The position numbers and the translations under genes were made by a program. A DNA stretch of 18,567 nucleotides from an uncultured Clostridia bacterium (lineage in GTDB: Bacteria > Bacillota > Clostridia > Oscillospirales > CAG-272). Location: contig CANQMJ010000037.1 of assembly GCA_947624945.1 (NCBI GenBank), positions 1 through 18,567 of the forward strand, given 5' to 3'. This document shows, piece after piece, positions 5,958-13,670 of the stretch. The notes beneath the pieces are model-generated. The model was not told the DNA's origin, searched no databases, and saw only the letters and a list, made by a program, of their open reading frames with translations. Numbering within the stretch: the first letter of the stretch is position 1; each line of letters opens with the position of its first letter.

Positions 5958-8116
5958 AGAAAAAAGCAGTTATCATCTCCGCATCCGCCGCAGCGGTCGT
6001 CATCGCCGCTGCGCTGGCGGTATTCTTTTTCATCTTCGGTCTGAACAAGGCGGCGAGCATGTGGCTCGTGAAAACGATCGGCGACGTAAGAGTCTCCGAC
6101 GACGAGGGCGGCGACGTCGAGATCATAGACAGGCTCGGACTTTACAGCGGCTACCGCGTCAAAACTGCCGATCAAAGCTACGGATGGATAGATCTCGACG
6201 ACGTTAAGCTGACGAAGCTCGACGAGGACAGCAGCGTCGACATCAACAAAAGCGGCAAAGTGCTTGAGATAGTGCTGCGAGGTGGCGCCATATTCTTCAA
6301 CGTGACAAAGCCGCTCGAAGAAGACGAGGAGCTGACCATACGCTCGTCGACGACGGTCACCGCCATACGCGGAACGTGCGGATGGGTCAGCGTCTCCGAC
6401 GACGACTCGGTCGACGTATACATCATCGAAGGAAAGGTGAGATGTACCGTAACCGGCGACGACGGTTCAAAATCGGCCGAAACAGTCACCGCCGGCAATT
6501 GCGCTCATATGAGCACTGTCAGCGGAGGCGCCGAGCTTACGCTCGAACAGTTCGGCGAGGAAGATATCCCGAAATTTGTTTCGGACGAAGCAAAGGAAAG
6601 AGACGACGTGAGAGAGGATCTCGGCAACATCGGCATCGATATCGAGTCCGGCGCACCGTCGTATGAAAATGACGACGGCGGCGATACGGCGGATACCGAC
6701 GCGGCGGATACGTCAGGTACGGATACTGCACCGACCACGACGCCTGTACCCGACACGGACTCTTCGGCTCCGGTTGACGGCGTCGTTGAGGGGAACCACG
6801 ATCCAGACATACTCGGACCCATATATTTGGGTGATGCAAACGCAACCACGATGACATCAGAGCAGGTGGCCGTGCTTGCAGATAAGATATCGAATTATAT
6901 CGAATCGCTGGAAGCGATCTATGAATCGCGCCGTGACGCTTTACCTCTCAGCGGCATATCATGCAGCGCCGCTCTCTTTGACGCAGGGAACGGTGTGCCG
7001 GGACTCTTTCTGGCAGGCGGCGGTCTTTTCGGTGACGATTCCACCGTGATGGATCTGAGCCAGTTCGGCGATGCCTATGAGCTCGAGCCCGGACTGTGGT
7101 ATTTCGACGGCGGGGAGTTAAAACGTTTTGAGCCTAACGCAGATTATCCTATTTTTGAAGTCAAGGTGTTTGAAACATATGTTTTCGCCGGAGGCTCTTC
7201 CGAGGCGGGATATGCAGGGGGCGTATTCGAGTTTGACAATGGCGTGATATTGCCCGACAGCTCATACAGCGCGTCGATCGGGTTAAACGGCGAGGATCCG
7301 ACCGTCAACGGTGCGCCTGCGACTGCCGCGCTGGTGGACGAATGGAGATCCAGGTGGGACGGTGCAAATATGTGCGGCTATTCGCACGGCAACGATATCG
7401 GCGTACACTGCTTCGGTCCGGATGCGTATGAGGTGCTTGAGGCTCTCAACGCATGGATAGGCACAAGCGCAGGTGCAGACGATACGCACGACACCATTGA
7501 TCGCGGTGACGACTATGTTACATACACGACTGACACACATTATGAACATAATCCGAGTGTATCGCCCTATGTGTACTCGGCCGTCGAATATCCGATTTTT
7601 TCTGGTACAAGTCCCGCAGTACCTGTGCTGAACGAGCAATTTCGCTTTCTTGATCAATATTTCTTCTATGAGAACCCCATGATGGACACATTTGTCTCAT
7701 CGGTAAACGGCAAGGCAGCGGTCGGCGAGACATATGAGTGCTCGTGCATATGCGAAGTCACACGAAACGAGGGAAAATACGTCTGCGTCAGTATGACGAC
7801 AAGCTACGACGATCACACACTGATACCGTACTCTCACAGGCAAAACTATATTTATTCAAGAGATACGGGCGAGGTCGTACCGCTTTCTGCGTTTTTGGAA
7901 GGCACTGACGATGAAATAAAACAGGCCGTATACGATAAGCTGATCGAAACATACGGCACCGGTACGATTTTCGATTTTGATAAAGTATTCGACTATGACG
8001 TCGAGGATTTCAATTTCGAGATCACCGACGAAGGTCTTGTGATCTACTTTGGCATCGGCGAGATCGGACCTAATATGGCAGGTCCCGCAAAGATAGTCTT
8101 CGATATCGACGTATAA
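5954..8116 (+). CDS. Membrane-anchored FecR-domain protein with DUF3298-like C-terminus
   Basis: The 720-aa protein starts at the ATG overlapping the preceding stop. Residues ~4-29 form an uncleaved signal anchor (KKK followed by a long A/V/I/F run), so the bulk should lie outside the membrane. Residues ~36-170 resemble a FecR domain, with the GDVRV opening, the LRGGAIFFNV strand and the TAIRGT motif. A low-complexity Asp/Thr/Ser/Pro linker follows (~235-282). The centre (~285-510) is an unrecognised Gly-rich globular region. The C-terminal ~190 residues resemble the DUF4163/DUF3298 region of RsiV-type proteins, ending in EIGPNMAGPAKIVF. FecR domains often pair with CHASE2 proteins, and the CHASE2 cyclase is the next gene. 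A role in sensing or presenting an extracytoplasmic signal is inferred, not shown. Confidence 0.85.
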   Translation: MKKKAVIISASAAAVVIAAALAVFFFIFGLNKAASMWLVKTIGDVRVSDDEGGDVEIIDRLGLYSGYRVKTADQSYGWIDLDDVKLTKLDEDSSVDINKSGKVLEIVLRGGAIFFNVTKPLEEDEELTIRSSTTVTAIRGTCGWVSVSDDDSVDVYIIEGKVRCTVTGDDGSKSAETVTAGNCAHMSTVSGGAELTLEQFGEEDIPKFVSDEAKERDDVREDLGNIGIDIESGAPSYENDDGGDTADTDAADTSGTDTAPTTTPVPDTDSSAPVDGVVEGNHDPDILGPIYLGDANATTMTSEQVAVLADKISNYIESLEAIYESRRDALPLSGISCSAALFDAGNGVPGLFLAGGGLFGDDSTVMDLSQFGDAYELEPGLWYFDGGELKRFEPNADYPIFEVKVFETYVFAGGSSEAGYAGGVFEFDNGVILPDSSYSASIGLNGEDPTVNGAPATAALVDEWRSRWDGANMCGYSHGNDIGVHCFGPDAYEVLEALNAWIGTSAGADDTHDTIDRGDDYVTYTTDTHYEHNPSVSPYVYSAVEYPIFSGTSPAVPVLNEQFRFLDQYFFYENPMMDTFVSSVNGKAAVGETYECSCICEVTRNEGKYVCVSMTTSYDDHTLIPYSHRQNYIYSRDTGEVVPLSAFLEGTDDEIKQAVYDKLIETYGTGTIFDFDKVFDYDVEDFNFEITDEGLVIYFGIGEIGPNMAGPAKIVFDIDV

Positions 8117-8166
8117 CGTGACATTCGAACTGCTTTTGTAAAGTACGGCATAAGGAGGCGGACAAG

Positions 8167-9969
8167 ATGAAAAAAGACGGTCTTTTGCGAGCTCTGGCGC
8201 TTCCGTTCGCCGTGGCTTTTGCCGTAACGCTTATCATGCAGATCGGTGCGCTCCGAAACGCCGACCTTGCCGTATCGGACCTTCTTTATCAGCACGGGCG
8301 GTCAAGAGAGGGAAACATTTTTCTCGTAAATATAGACCAGCGCGCCATAGACAAATTCGGTCCCGTGCAGAACTGGGACAGAACTGTATATGCCGACGCA
8401 GTCGAGAAACTGAACTCGGGCTCCGAAAGACCTGCCGTCATAGGTTTAGACGTGCTTTTCTCAGGTGTGACGTCGGAAAAATCCGACGATGCGCTTGCCG
8501 GATCGGCGGGAAAATACGGCAACGTCGTCACGGCATCTGCGGCGGAGTTCGGTTACGCGCTCGAGCCCGACGGTCACGGCGGGTACAGACCGAACAACTA
8601 TTCCGTGCTCGATTACAGCGAACCGTACGATGCGCTTGCAGCTGCCTCGCGCGTCGGTCATGTGAACGTCATGCGGGATTCCGACGGGCTTTTGCGGTAC
8701 CACTTGCTTTACATCACGCTGCCGGACGGGGAGCGAGTAGAATCATTCTCTCTTGCCGTGGCAAAAATGTACAGTGAATATTACGGTGCCGAAATATCGG
8801 AACTGCCGCATACGGGCAGAATGGACGACTGGTATCTGAATTTCTCATCTTCGCCGGGTGATTACAGCGAGAACGTGTCAATAGCCGATATCATCGACGG
8901 AAACGTCTCGCCAGAACGATATGCGGGCAAGATCGTGCTTATAGGTATATTCACGGGCGGGTTCGGCGACAGTTATCTGACCGCCGCCGAACATGCGGTG
9001 CCGATGTACGGCGTGGAATTTCAGGCAAACGCGATCGAAGCCTTGCTCCGAGGCGATTACAGACGGACGGCTCCCCTGCTCCCGCAGGCGGCGATACTGT
9101 TTATCTTCACAGTTTTTGCCACACTCTTTTTCAGGAAAAGACGCGCCGCACCGGCAACGTTGGCGCTCGTCCTTTGCGGCGCCGTGTGGCTTATTCTGTG
9201 CAGGCTGCTGTATGACAATGTCGGCGTGGTGCTGCATGTGCTGTGGATACCGTCGTCGCTCGCCGCCGCGTACTGCGTGTGCCTTGCCGCGAATTATATA
9301 AGCGCTGCGCTTGAAGCACGACGCATCACGTCGACGTTCAAACGATATTTGGCGCCCGAGGTCGTAGGCGAGCTTCTCAAAAACAAGGACGCGCTCGAGC
9401 TCGGCGGGAAAGTAGTCAATGCGGCGGTTTTGTTCGTCGACGTTCGCGGATTTACTGCGATGTCGGAGAGTCTGCCGCCCGAGACAGTCGTTTTGATACT
9501 GAACCGTTATCTCACGCTTATATCGGACTGCATTTTCAAAAACGGCGGCACGCTCGACAAATTCATCGGCGACGCGGCGATGGCGTTCTGGGGGGCGCCG
9601 ATTCCAAACGACGACCCGGCGCTCTATGCAGCGAGAGCCGCGATGGACATGATCGAAGGCTCGAAGATGCTCTCGGACGAGCTTGATAAACAGTTCGGAA
9701 AGACTTTGTCGTTCGGCATCGGCATAAACATGGGCGACGCCGTCGTCGGGAATATCGGCTCACAAAAGCGCCTCGACTATACCGCTATCGGCGATACGGT
9801 AAACACCGCGTCGCGGCTCGAATCCATCGCGCCCGGCGGCGTCGTATATATATCGCGCTCGGTCGCGGATGCACTCGGCGACAGGGCGGAGACGACGTCG
9901 GTCGGGAAAAAGTCTCTGAAGGGCAAGCGTGACGGGTTTGAAGTACTGACGCTCGACAGGCTCAAGTAA
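8167..9969 (+). CDS. CHASE2-domain class III adenylate cyclase
   Basis: GGAGG lies 8 nt before the ATG. The 600-aa protein has an N-terminal membrane segment (~7-28), an extracytoplasmic CHASE2 sensor (~30-295), three membrane segments (~303-324, 330-350, 356-378) and a cytoplasmic cyclase domain (~415-595). Metal ligands are D425 (FVDVRGFT) and D469 (KFIGD). The base-specifying positions are K465 and T539 (DYTAIGD), the Lys/Thr pair seen in bacterial adenylate cyclases such as CyaC, so ATP rather than GTP is expected. Transition-state residues N546 and R550 (NTASR) are present. All catalytic residues are intact, and homodimerisation would give two active sites. It is the last intact gene of the operon, 50 nt after the FecR-like gene. 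Nothing here shows what cAMP would act on. Confidence 0.94.
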   Translation: MKKDGLLRALALPFAVAFAVTLIMQIGALRNADLAVSDLLYQHGRSREGNIFLVNIDQRAIDKFGPVQNWDRTVYADAVEKLNSGSERPAVIGLDVLFSGVTSEKSDDALAGSAGKYGNVVTASAAEFGYALEPDGHGGYRPNNYSVLDYSEPYDALAAASRVGHVNVMRDSDGLLRYHLLYITLPDGERVESFSLAVAKMYSEYYGAEISELPHTGRMDDWYLNFSSSPGDYSENVSIADIIDGNVSPERYAGKIVLIGIFTGGFGDSYLTAAEHAVPMYGVEFQANAIEALLRGDYRRTAPLLPQAAILFIFTVFATLFFRKRRAAPATLALVLCGAVWLILCRLLYDNVGVVLHVLWIPSSLAAAYCVCLAANYISAALEARRITSTFKRYLAPEVVGELLKNKDALELGGKVVNAAVLFVDVRGFTAMSESLPPETVVLILNRYLTLISDCIFKNGGTLDKFIGDAAMAFWGAPIPNDDPALYAARAAMDMIEGSKMLSDELDKQFGKTLSFGIGINMGDAVVGNIGSQKRLDYTAIGDTVNTASRLESIAPGGVVYISRSVADALGDRAETTSVGKKSLKGKRDGFEVLTLDRLK

Positions 9970-9972
9970 ATC

Positions 9973-10160
9973 AGTTTGCCTACGATATGGGACGGGTACC
10001 GCGCGATCCTCAAAAAGGCACTCGCCCGACAACTGCGAGATCGAGATGATAGAGAGAGTCGCGTTTTACAAGCGCGCAAAAAGTGCATGCTGCATCGTCG
10101 CGACCTGCGAGACTGCTGTCTATGCAAACATACTTTTGAAAAAGTGCGTCGTGCCCGGGA
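9973..10160 (+). pseudogene. Decayed 3' end of a RbsD/FucU-type sugar mutarotase
   Basis: Immediately after the cyclase stop one frame reads PTIWDGYRAILKKAL; after a frameshift near 10025-10045, another reads EIEMIERVAFYKRAK, then IVATCETAVYANILLKKCVV. These match the C-terminal half of the RbsD/FucU family (D-ribose pyranase, L-fucose mutarotase), whose usual ending is close to FYERAKKAYAVVATGETALYGNIILKKGVV. The first ~80 codons are absent. The conserved G of the ATGE motif is C here. There is no start codon or ribosome-binding site for this fragment, so it is a relic. The assignment is from memory of the family pattern. Confidence 0.72.
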
Positions 10161-10218
10161 CGGTACTGTCAAGTATTTTCCGCAAAATTGTATACAAATT
10201 TGTGAATTTGCATGAACA

Positions 10219-10236
10219 GCGGAGCCGAAGCCCCGC
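10219..10236 (-). terminator. Degenerate copy of the UUCG terminator hairpin
   Basis: On the minus strand GCGGGGC-TTCG-GCTCCGC forms a 7-bp stem (one G-U) with a UUCG loop. It is a diverged copy of the hairpin at 12182-12205 and sits in the same place, just after a DUF6809-like C-terminus. Confidence 0.55.
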
Positions 10237-10244
10237 CGGTTGAG

Positions 10245-10313
10245 CTACTCTTTTGTAGACCGAATCGTCACGCTTTCCATTATCAAGCAAATCCCAAAAG
10301 ATCCCCCATATTA
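10245..10313 (-). pseudogene. C-terminal remnant of a DUF6809-like small protein
   Basis: Minus-strand codons read YGGSFGICLIMESVTIRSTKE and stop at 10245-10247. They align without gaps to YGVSFGIRLMMECLEIRITKEY of the longer copy at 12211, and the two are followed by related UUCG hairpins. Similarity ends abruptly at about 10313, so only about 22 codons survive. It marks one edge of the block that contains the ATPase gene. Confidence 0.7.
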
Positions 10314-10328
10314 TTTTTTATAGTGCAG

Positions 10329-10356
10329 TGTCTCCTTTGTGCTTACAAAGGAGACA
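10329..10356. terminator. 11-bp inverted repeat, possible bidirectional terminator
   Basis: TGTCTCCTTTG and CAAAGGAGACA pair perfectly around a 6-nt loop. TTTTG follows on the plus strand and a weaker T/A-rich stretch on the minus strand. It may end read-through from the cyclase operon; no closer plus-strand terminator was found. Confidence 0.6.
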
Positions 10357-10385
10357 TTTTGAAAAAATGCGATTTTTGCATAAAC

Positions 10386-10427
10386 AAAGAAAACCCGACT
10401 CGATCGGATCTCTCCGAAAGAGTCGGG
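10386..10427 (-). terminator. Intrinsic terminator downstream of the ATPase gene
   Basis: On the minus strand CCCGACTC and GAGTCGGG form an 8-bp stem with an inner CGGA/TCCG pairing, followed by TTTTCTTT. It lies about 80 nt after the ATPase stop. Confidence 0.8.
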
Positions 10428-10507
10428 CTTTAAAACTCAGATCAAGATATCGGTTCGGATATCCTTTTATCTTGCTCGAATAAAAACATGTACTTTCTCT
10501 ACGACAA

Positions 10508-11911
10508 TTAAACAGTGCAAAAAGAAGATGCTATGTCCTCGTAACTCACCAAGCTCACATTTCCCATCTCGTTCGCCTTGTCGACGCATCCTTTTGTAAA
10601 TCCGGACTTTGCAAAGAGATAAAAGTACTTCTTCTTATACGTGAACAGTTCGCTGCGTTTTACGAGTGTTTCAAGCACGCCGAGACCGACCTTTTCGTTC
10701 GTCCATTTGCATTCGGCGAAAAGGGAAGTGGTTTTGTCCTGCTCGGCTAAAATGTCTATCTCCGCCCGGTTTCTGTTCCTCGGATTGCTGCCCCACCAGC
10801 GACCGAGAGATGAAAACTCCACTTGGCATTTGCCGTCAAGCAGCAGCTTCCATAGATACTGCTTGCAGATCTCCTCAAAAACCTTGCCCATGTATTCAGG
10901 CAAAAACGGTTCGATGCGCTTATAGGCGAGATCGGATGCGCCACGGGCGATGATAGAGAGGTTCTCGGGCACAAATCGATACCAAAAACGGAACAGGTTG
11001 TCCTCGATTGCGTAAATCGTTTTCCGTGACGCAGTTTCACCGTAAGGCGTTTCTTTTCGGATGATCCCGAGCGCGACGAGGTTCTTGACATAGGCGGAGC
11101 ACACATTTGTGTCCTCGCCGACCTTGCCGGAAACCTCCGACATGCGGGTGGAGCCGGTGGCGATTGCCGTGATGATGGCGTTATACAGCGCAGGCTCCCG
11201 AACCTCATGTTTCAGAAGGTTTTCCGGTTCTTCAAAGAGCGCCGAGGTGGGATTCAGAAACGTATTTTTGATATTATCCTCAATGCTAAGCGCATCGTTC
11301 ATTTGGAGCAGATATTGGGGCGTTCCGCCGACCATCCCGTAGATCAGCGCTTTATCTTCGTCTGAGAAATTCTTAAAATACCGGCAGGTCTCCTCAAAAT
11401 CAAAGGGAACGACCTTCATCTGCGCAGTCCGCCGTCCGTAAAGCGGTGCTTTGTATGCCAGGACGTTATCTTCCATATAGGACATGGACGAGCCGCAGAG
11501 GATCAGCATCAGCTTTGAATCATCTTTGTATTTGTCGATAAGAAGCTGAAGCGTTGAGGCAAGACTTTTTTCCGACCGGGCGACATATGGGTACTCATCT
11601 ATAGCGAGGATGAGCTGCTCATTTTCGGATAACCTGAACACATACTCCAAAGCCGCCTGAAAAGAGGGAAAGTACCCCTCCGTGTCAATTCCGGTACGGT
11701 ACTCAAATATGCTCTTGCTGAAGTTCTCGAGATTTTGTTTTGCATTGCTCTCAACGCCCATAAAATAGATGGCGTTTTTGTCCCGAATGAATTGACTGAT
11801 CAATGCTGTTTTCCCGACGCGTCGCCGTCCGTATATGACAGCAAATTCAAATTTATTTGAGGAATACAGCTTGTTCAGAGCTTCCAGTTCACGTTCTCTG
11901 CCGATAAACAT
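10508..11911 (-). CDS. AAA-family ATPase with DUF234/PD-(D/E)XK-like C-terminus
   Basis: The start is well supported: GGAGG 7 nt upstream and a promoter at 11940-11969. The 467-aa protein has Walker A GRRRVGKT (28-35) and Walker B LILAIDEYP (D105, E106), the pattern of the archaeal-type ATPase family that is common in gut bacteria. The middle contains a winged-helix-like segment (around SEVSGKVGEDTNVCSAYVKNLVALG). The C-terminus has a PD-(D/E)XK-like core: D386 in AEIDIL, then E400 and K402 in ECKW, corresponding to the DUF234 region. The family's biochemical role is not established; genome defence and mobile-element functions have been suggested. It is a free-standing gene with its own promoter and terminator, set inside duplicated remnants of its neighbours, which points to insertion. 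Confidence 0.9.
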   Translation of the reverse strand: MFIGRERELEALNKLYSSNKFEFAVIYGRRRVGKTALISQFIRDKNAIYFMGVESNAKQNLENFSKSIFEYRTGIDTEGYFPSFQAALEYVFRLSENEQLILAIDEYPYVARSEKSLASTLQLLIDKYKDDSKLMLILCGSSMSYMEDNVLAYKAPLYGRRTAQMKVVPFDFEETCRYFKNFSDEDKALIYGMVGGTPQYLLQMNDALSIEDNIKNTFLNPTSALFEEPENLLKHEVREPALYNAIITAIATGSTRMSEVSGKVGEDTNVCSAYVKNLVALGIIRKETPYGETASRKTIYAIEDNLFRFWYRFVPENLSIIARGASDLAYKRIEPFLPEYMGKVFEEICKQYLWKLLLDGKCQVEFSSLGRWWGSNPRNRNRAEIDILAEQDKTTSLFAECKWTNEKVGLGVLETLVKRSELFTYKKKYFYLFAKSGFTKGCVDKANEMGNVSLVSYEDIASSFCTV

Positions 11912-11939
11912 AGCACTACCTCCATTGTAGGGTAACTAT

Positions 11940-11969
11940 AGTATAGCACAGAGAAAGCAAATTAGTCAA
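11940..11969 (-). promoter_or_regulatory. Promoter of the ATPase gene
   Basis: On the minus strand: -35 TTGACT (11964-11969), 18-bp spacer, -10 TATACT (11940-11945). An inverted repeat ATTAGTCA (11961-11968) / TGACTAAT (11992-11999) overlaps the -35 and could be an operator. Confidence 0.7.
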
Positions 11970-12038
11970 GTACGATTCGGCAAATCACACATGACTAATT
12001 TTCGGTCTACAGATGTGTGCAATTTTTCTCAATAAGAT

Positions 12039-12177
12039 TCAATAGTCCTGTTTGACAGATGCAAAGTCCTGTTTAGTCGATTCAAAGTCCTGTTTAGCTT
12101 TCTTGGAGTCCTGTTTAGCACGCCGCTGATATGCTTCACAAGGTTTTGAGGAGGACTGTTTTTGCCGAATTTATGTA
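12039..12177 (-). pseudogene. Degenerate duplicate of the middle of the adjacent fic gene
   Basis: One frame reads FGKNSPPQNLVKHISGV, matching LGEKRPLQNRTIHISGA of the intact Fic protein (residues ~267-284). After a frameshift the DNA continues as KQDSKKAKQDFESTKQDFASVKQDY and a stop at 12039-12041, matching the KQDF heptad region of Fic. No start or ribosome-binding site exists. It begins directly beyond the hairpin at 12182-12205, so it is a second, truncated fic copy rather than part of the first. Confidence 0.75.
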
Positions 12178-12181
12178 AAGA

Positions 12182-12205
12182 CCGGCGGAGCCGAAGCTCC
12201 GCCGG
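12182..12205 (-). terminator. Strong hairpin with UUCG loop after the fic/DUF6809 end of the operon
   Basis: CCGGCGGAGC-TTCG-GCTCCGCCGG on the minus strand is a perfect 10-bp stem with a stable UUCG tetraloop. The following T run is weak (TCTTTA). It probably ends the hsd-fic transcript. Confidence 0.7.
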
Positions 12206-12210
12206 TTCAG

Positions 12211-12411
12211 CTAATATTCTTTTGTGATCCGAATCTCCAAGCACTCCATCATCAAACGAATCCCGAAAGAAACCCCATATTGAAATGCAGCTTGTTCGGC
12301 GAGTGCGTGCATCTCGTTGATTACATCATCGTATTTCTCAAGCATCTCCTTTTGCTGATCGGTCAATGTACCGGTGAGTTTATCGCGGTTTCTGCCCATG
12401 AGCGAGAGCAA
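12211..12411 (-). pseudogene. DUF6809-like small protein, probably 5'-truncated
   Basis: The readable segment LMGRNRDKLTGTLTDQQKEMLEKYDDVINEMHAL and the C-terminal YGVSFGIRLMMECLEI match the pattern of small DUF6809-like helical proteins of gut Firmicutes, whose function is unknown. The usual N-terminus (a short Y-x-G-x-I-x-P type segment) is not recognisable. The only start in this frame is a TTG at 12409-12411 without a good ribosome-binding site. The open frame continues upstream without a start, up to the TGA stop of fic in the same frame. It could be a relic or a TTG-started 66-aa protein translated by read-in from fic; I favour a relic. Confidence 0.55.
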
Positions 12412-12492
12412 GTACTTGAATTGCAGGTTCTCATGCAGGATCGTTCCTTCATCTTTTATTACGATTCTGTTGAGAGATAAAACATTTTTGCA

Positions 12493-13659
12493 TCAGTTGC
12501 CTTTGAAAAAATGCTGATTGAATATATATTTTCCTTTTCCAAAGCCAGATATCGGAGATATCGCTCCGATAGAAAGCAACTTATTCAGGATTTCCGAAGC
12601 AGGGGATTTTGTTATTTCAAGCTCTCTTGCAATGTCTGTTCTGCCAAACGGAATATCATAACCGAATTTCTGAATCAGTCGTATGATATTATTTGCCGAA
12701 CGGACCGAGATCCCGGTCTTTGTCAAAGCATCAAAGTCCTGCTTAACATCAGCAGAGTCCTGTTTAGCGAGTTCAAAGTCCTGTTTAGGTGTCTCAAAGT
12801 TCTGTTTGAGAGCGCCGCTGATATGTATAGTTCGGTTTTGAAGCGGACGCTTTTCGCCGAGCAGGAGATTCCTTAAAAACAGTTCAAGATATTCGGTTGT
12901 TTCGTGAACGCCTTTTTGCAGATTATTGTAGTTTGCGCGCACCATTGCGTTGCGGAAATACCATGCATTCTTCGCAAAAATGTCATTGGTCACGTTGAAA
13001 CCGAGCGATTGCAGGTACTTGATAAAGAATACGGCAGTCGTGCGCGTGTTGCCTTCGCCGAAAACATGTATCTGCCAAAGCCTGGAGATAAAGAGTGCCA
13101 GATGACGAATGACCTCGTCCATCGACAACCCGGAATAATCAAACGCTTTTTCCTGAGAGATATCGTATTCTAATGTTGCACGCAGCTCTGTTGCTCCGCC
13201 GTACATAACGGTATCGCCGTTGAGTACCCACTCTTTTTTTGTGATATTATAATCACGAATCTCTCCAGCGTGCTTATAAATCCCCTCGAAAAGCCGACGA
13301 TGTATTGAAAGATACTGTGTTACCGAAAAGGTAAATCCTTTTTCTGAAATAATCTTTGTAATTCGTGAAGAAACCTTGTCCGCTTCTTCGGTGCGAAGCT
13401 CTTCATTTTTGCGGTCAGATTTGTAGTAAGATTCGATCAATGCCTGAGCTTCATCAAGCGAAATTTCACCCTCAATGTTTTTGAGGGCGGTTTCTTTCAG
13501 ATAGTCAGATGTTTCAAGCCCGTCCACTTCCTGAAGCCCGATAGCCGTATGCCAAGCGTAGCTTCGCTCCCGCTTTGATGGATCAGATTCGCGCTGATAC
13601 TCCTCGAAGGGGTCTGAATTGTGAATATTTTCAATCGAATCATTAGTTCGTTTATTCAT
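12493..13659 (-). CDS. fic: Fic-domain protein, putative AMP transferase with C-terminal winged helix
   Basis: Fic proteins usually transfer AMP from ATP to a hydroxyl of a target protein. GGAGG lies 5 nt before the ATG. In this 388-aa protein the active loop is HVFGEGNTRTT, with H198, F200, E202, G203, N204 and R206 in the canonical pattern, so catalysis should be possible. Residues ~60-80 (ALKNIEGEIS) may form an N-terminal regulatory helix, but I do not see a clean inhibitory (S/T)xxxE(G/N) motif. Residues 285-312 are four 7-residue repeats beginning KQNF, KQDF, KQDS and KQDF. The C-terminus (~318-385) reads as a winged-helix DNA-binding domain. It is 11 nt after the metallopeptidase gene and is the last complete gene of the restriction operon. 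Targets are unknown. Confidence 0.93.
   Translation of the reverse strand: MNKRTNDSIENIHNSDPFEEYQRESDPSKRERSYAWHTAIGLQEVDGLETSDYLKETALKNIEGEISLDEAQALIESYYKSDRKNEELRTEEADKVSSRITKIISEKGFTFSVTQYLSIHRRLFEGIYKHAGEIRDYNITKKEWVLNGDTVMYGGATELRATLEYDISQEKAFDYSGLSMDEVIRHLALFISRLWQIHVFGEGNTRTTAVFFIKYLQSLGFNVTNDIFAKNAWYFRNAMVRANYNNLQKGVHETTEYLELFLRNLLLGEKRPLQNRTIHISGALKQNFETPKQDFELAKQDSADVKQDFDALTKTGISVRSANNIIRLIQKFGYDIPFGRTDIARELEITKSPASEILNKLLSIGAISPISGFGKGKYIFNQHFFKGN
12716..12807. repeat. Four 21-nt tandem repeats inside fic encoding KQDF heptads
   Basis: AGTCCTGTTTAG-like units recur every 21 nt and encode four heptads (residues 285-312). The same repeat type is present in the degenerate fic copy at 12041-12115. 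Such repeats can vary in number by slippage or recombination. Confidence 0.75.
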
Positions 13660-13670
13660 AGCTGCCTCCG

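Noticed and set aside
9976..10243. Two overlapping plus-strand open frames of 79 and 65 codons after the cyclase
   Set aside because: They are better explained as two frames of one decayed RbsD/FucU-type gene than as new small proteins.
12029..12244. 71-codon minus-strand open frame rich in NRT repeats
   Set aside because: It reads the wrong frame of the duplicated fic heptad repeats; the KQDF frame matches the intact gene.
12716..12807. CRISPR-like array of regularly spaced repeats
   Set aside because: The units are contiguous 21-nt coding repeats inside fic without unique spacers.
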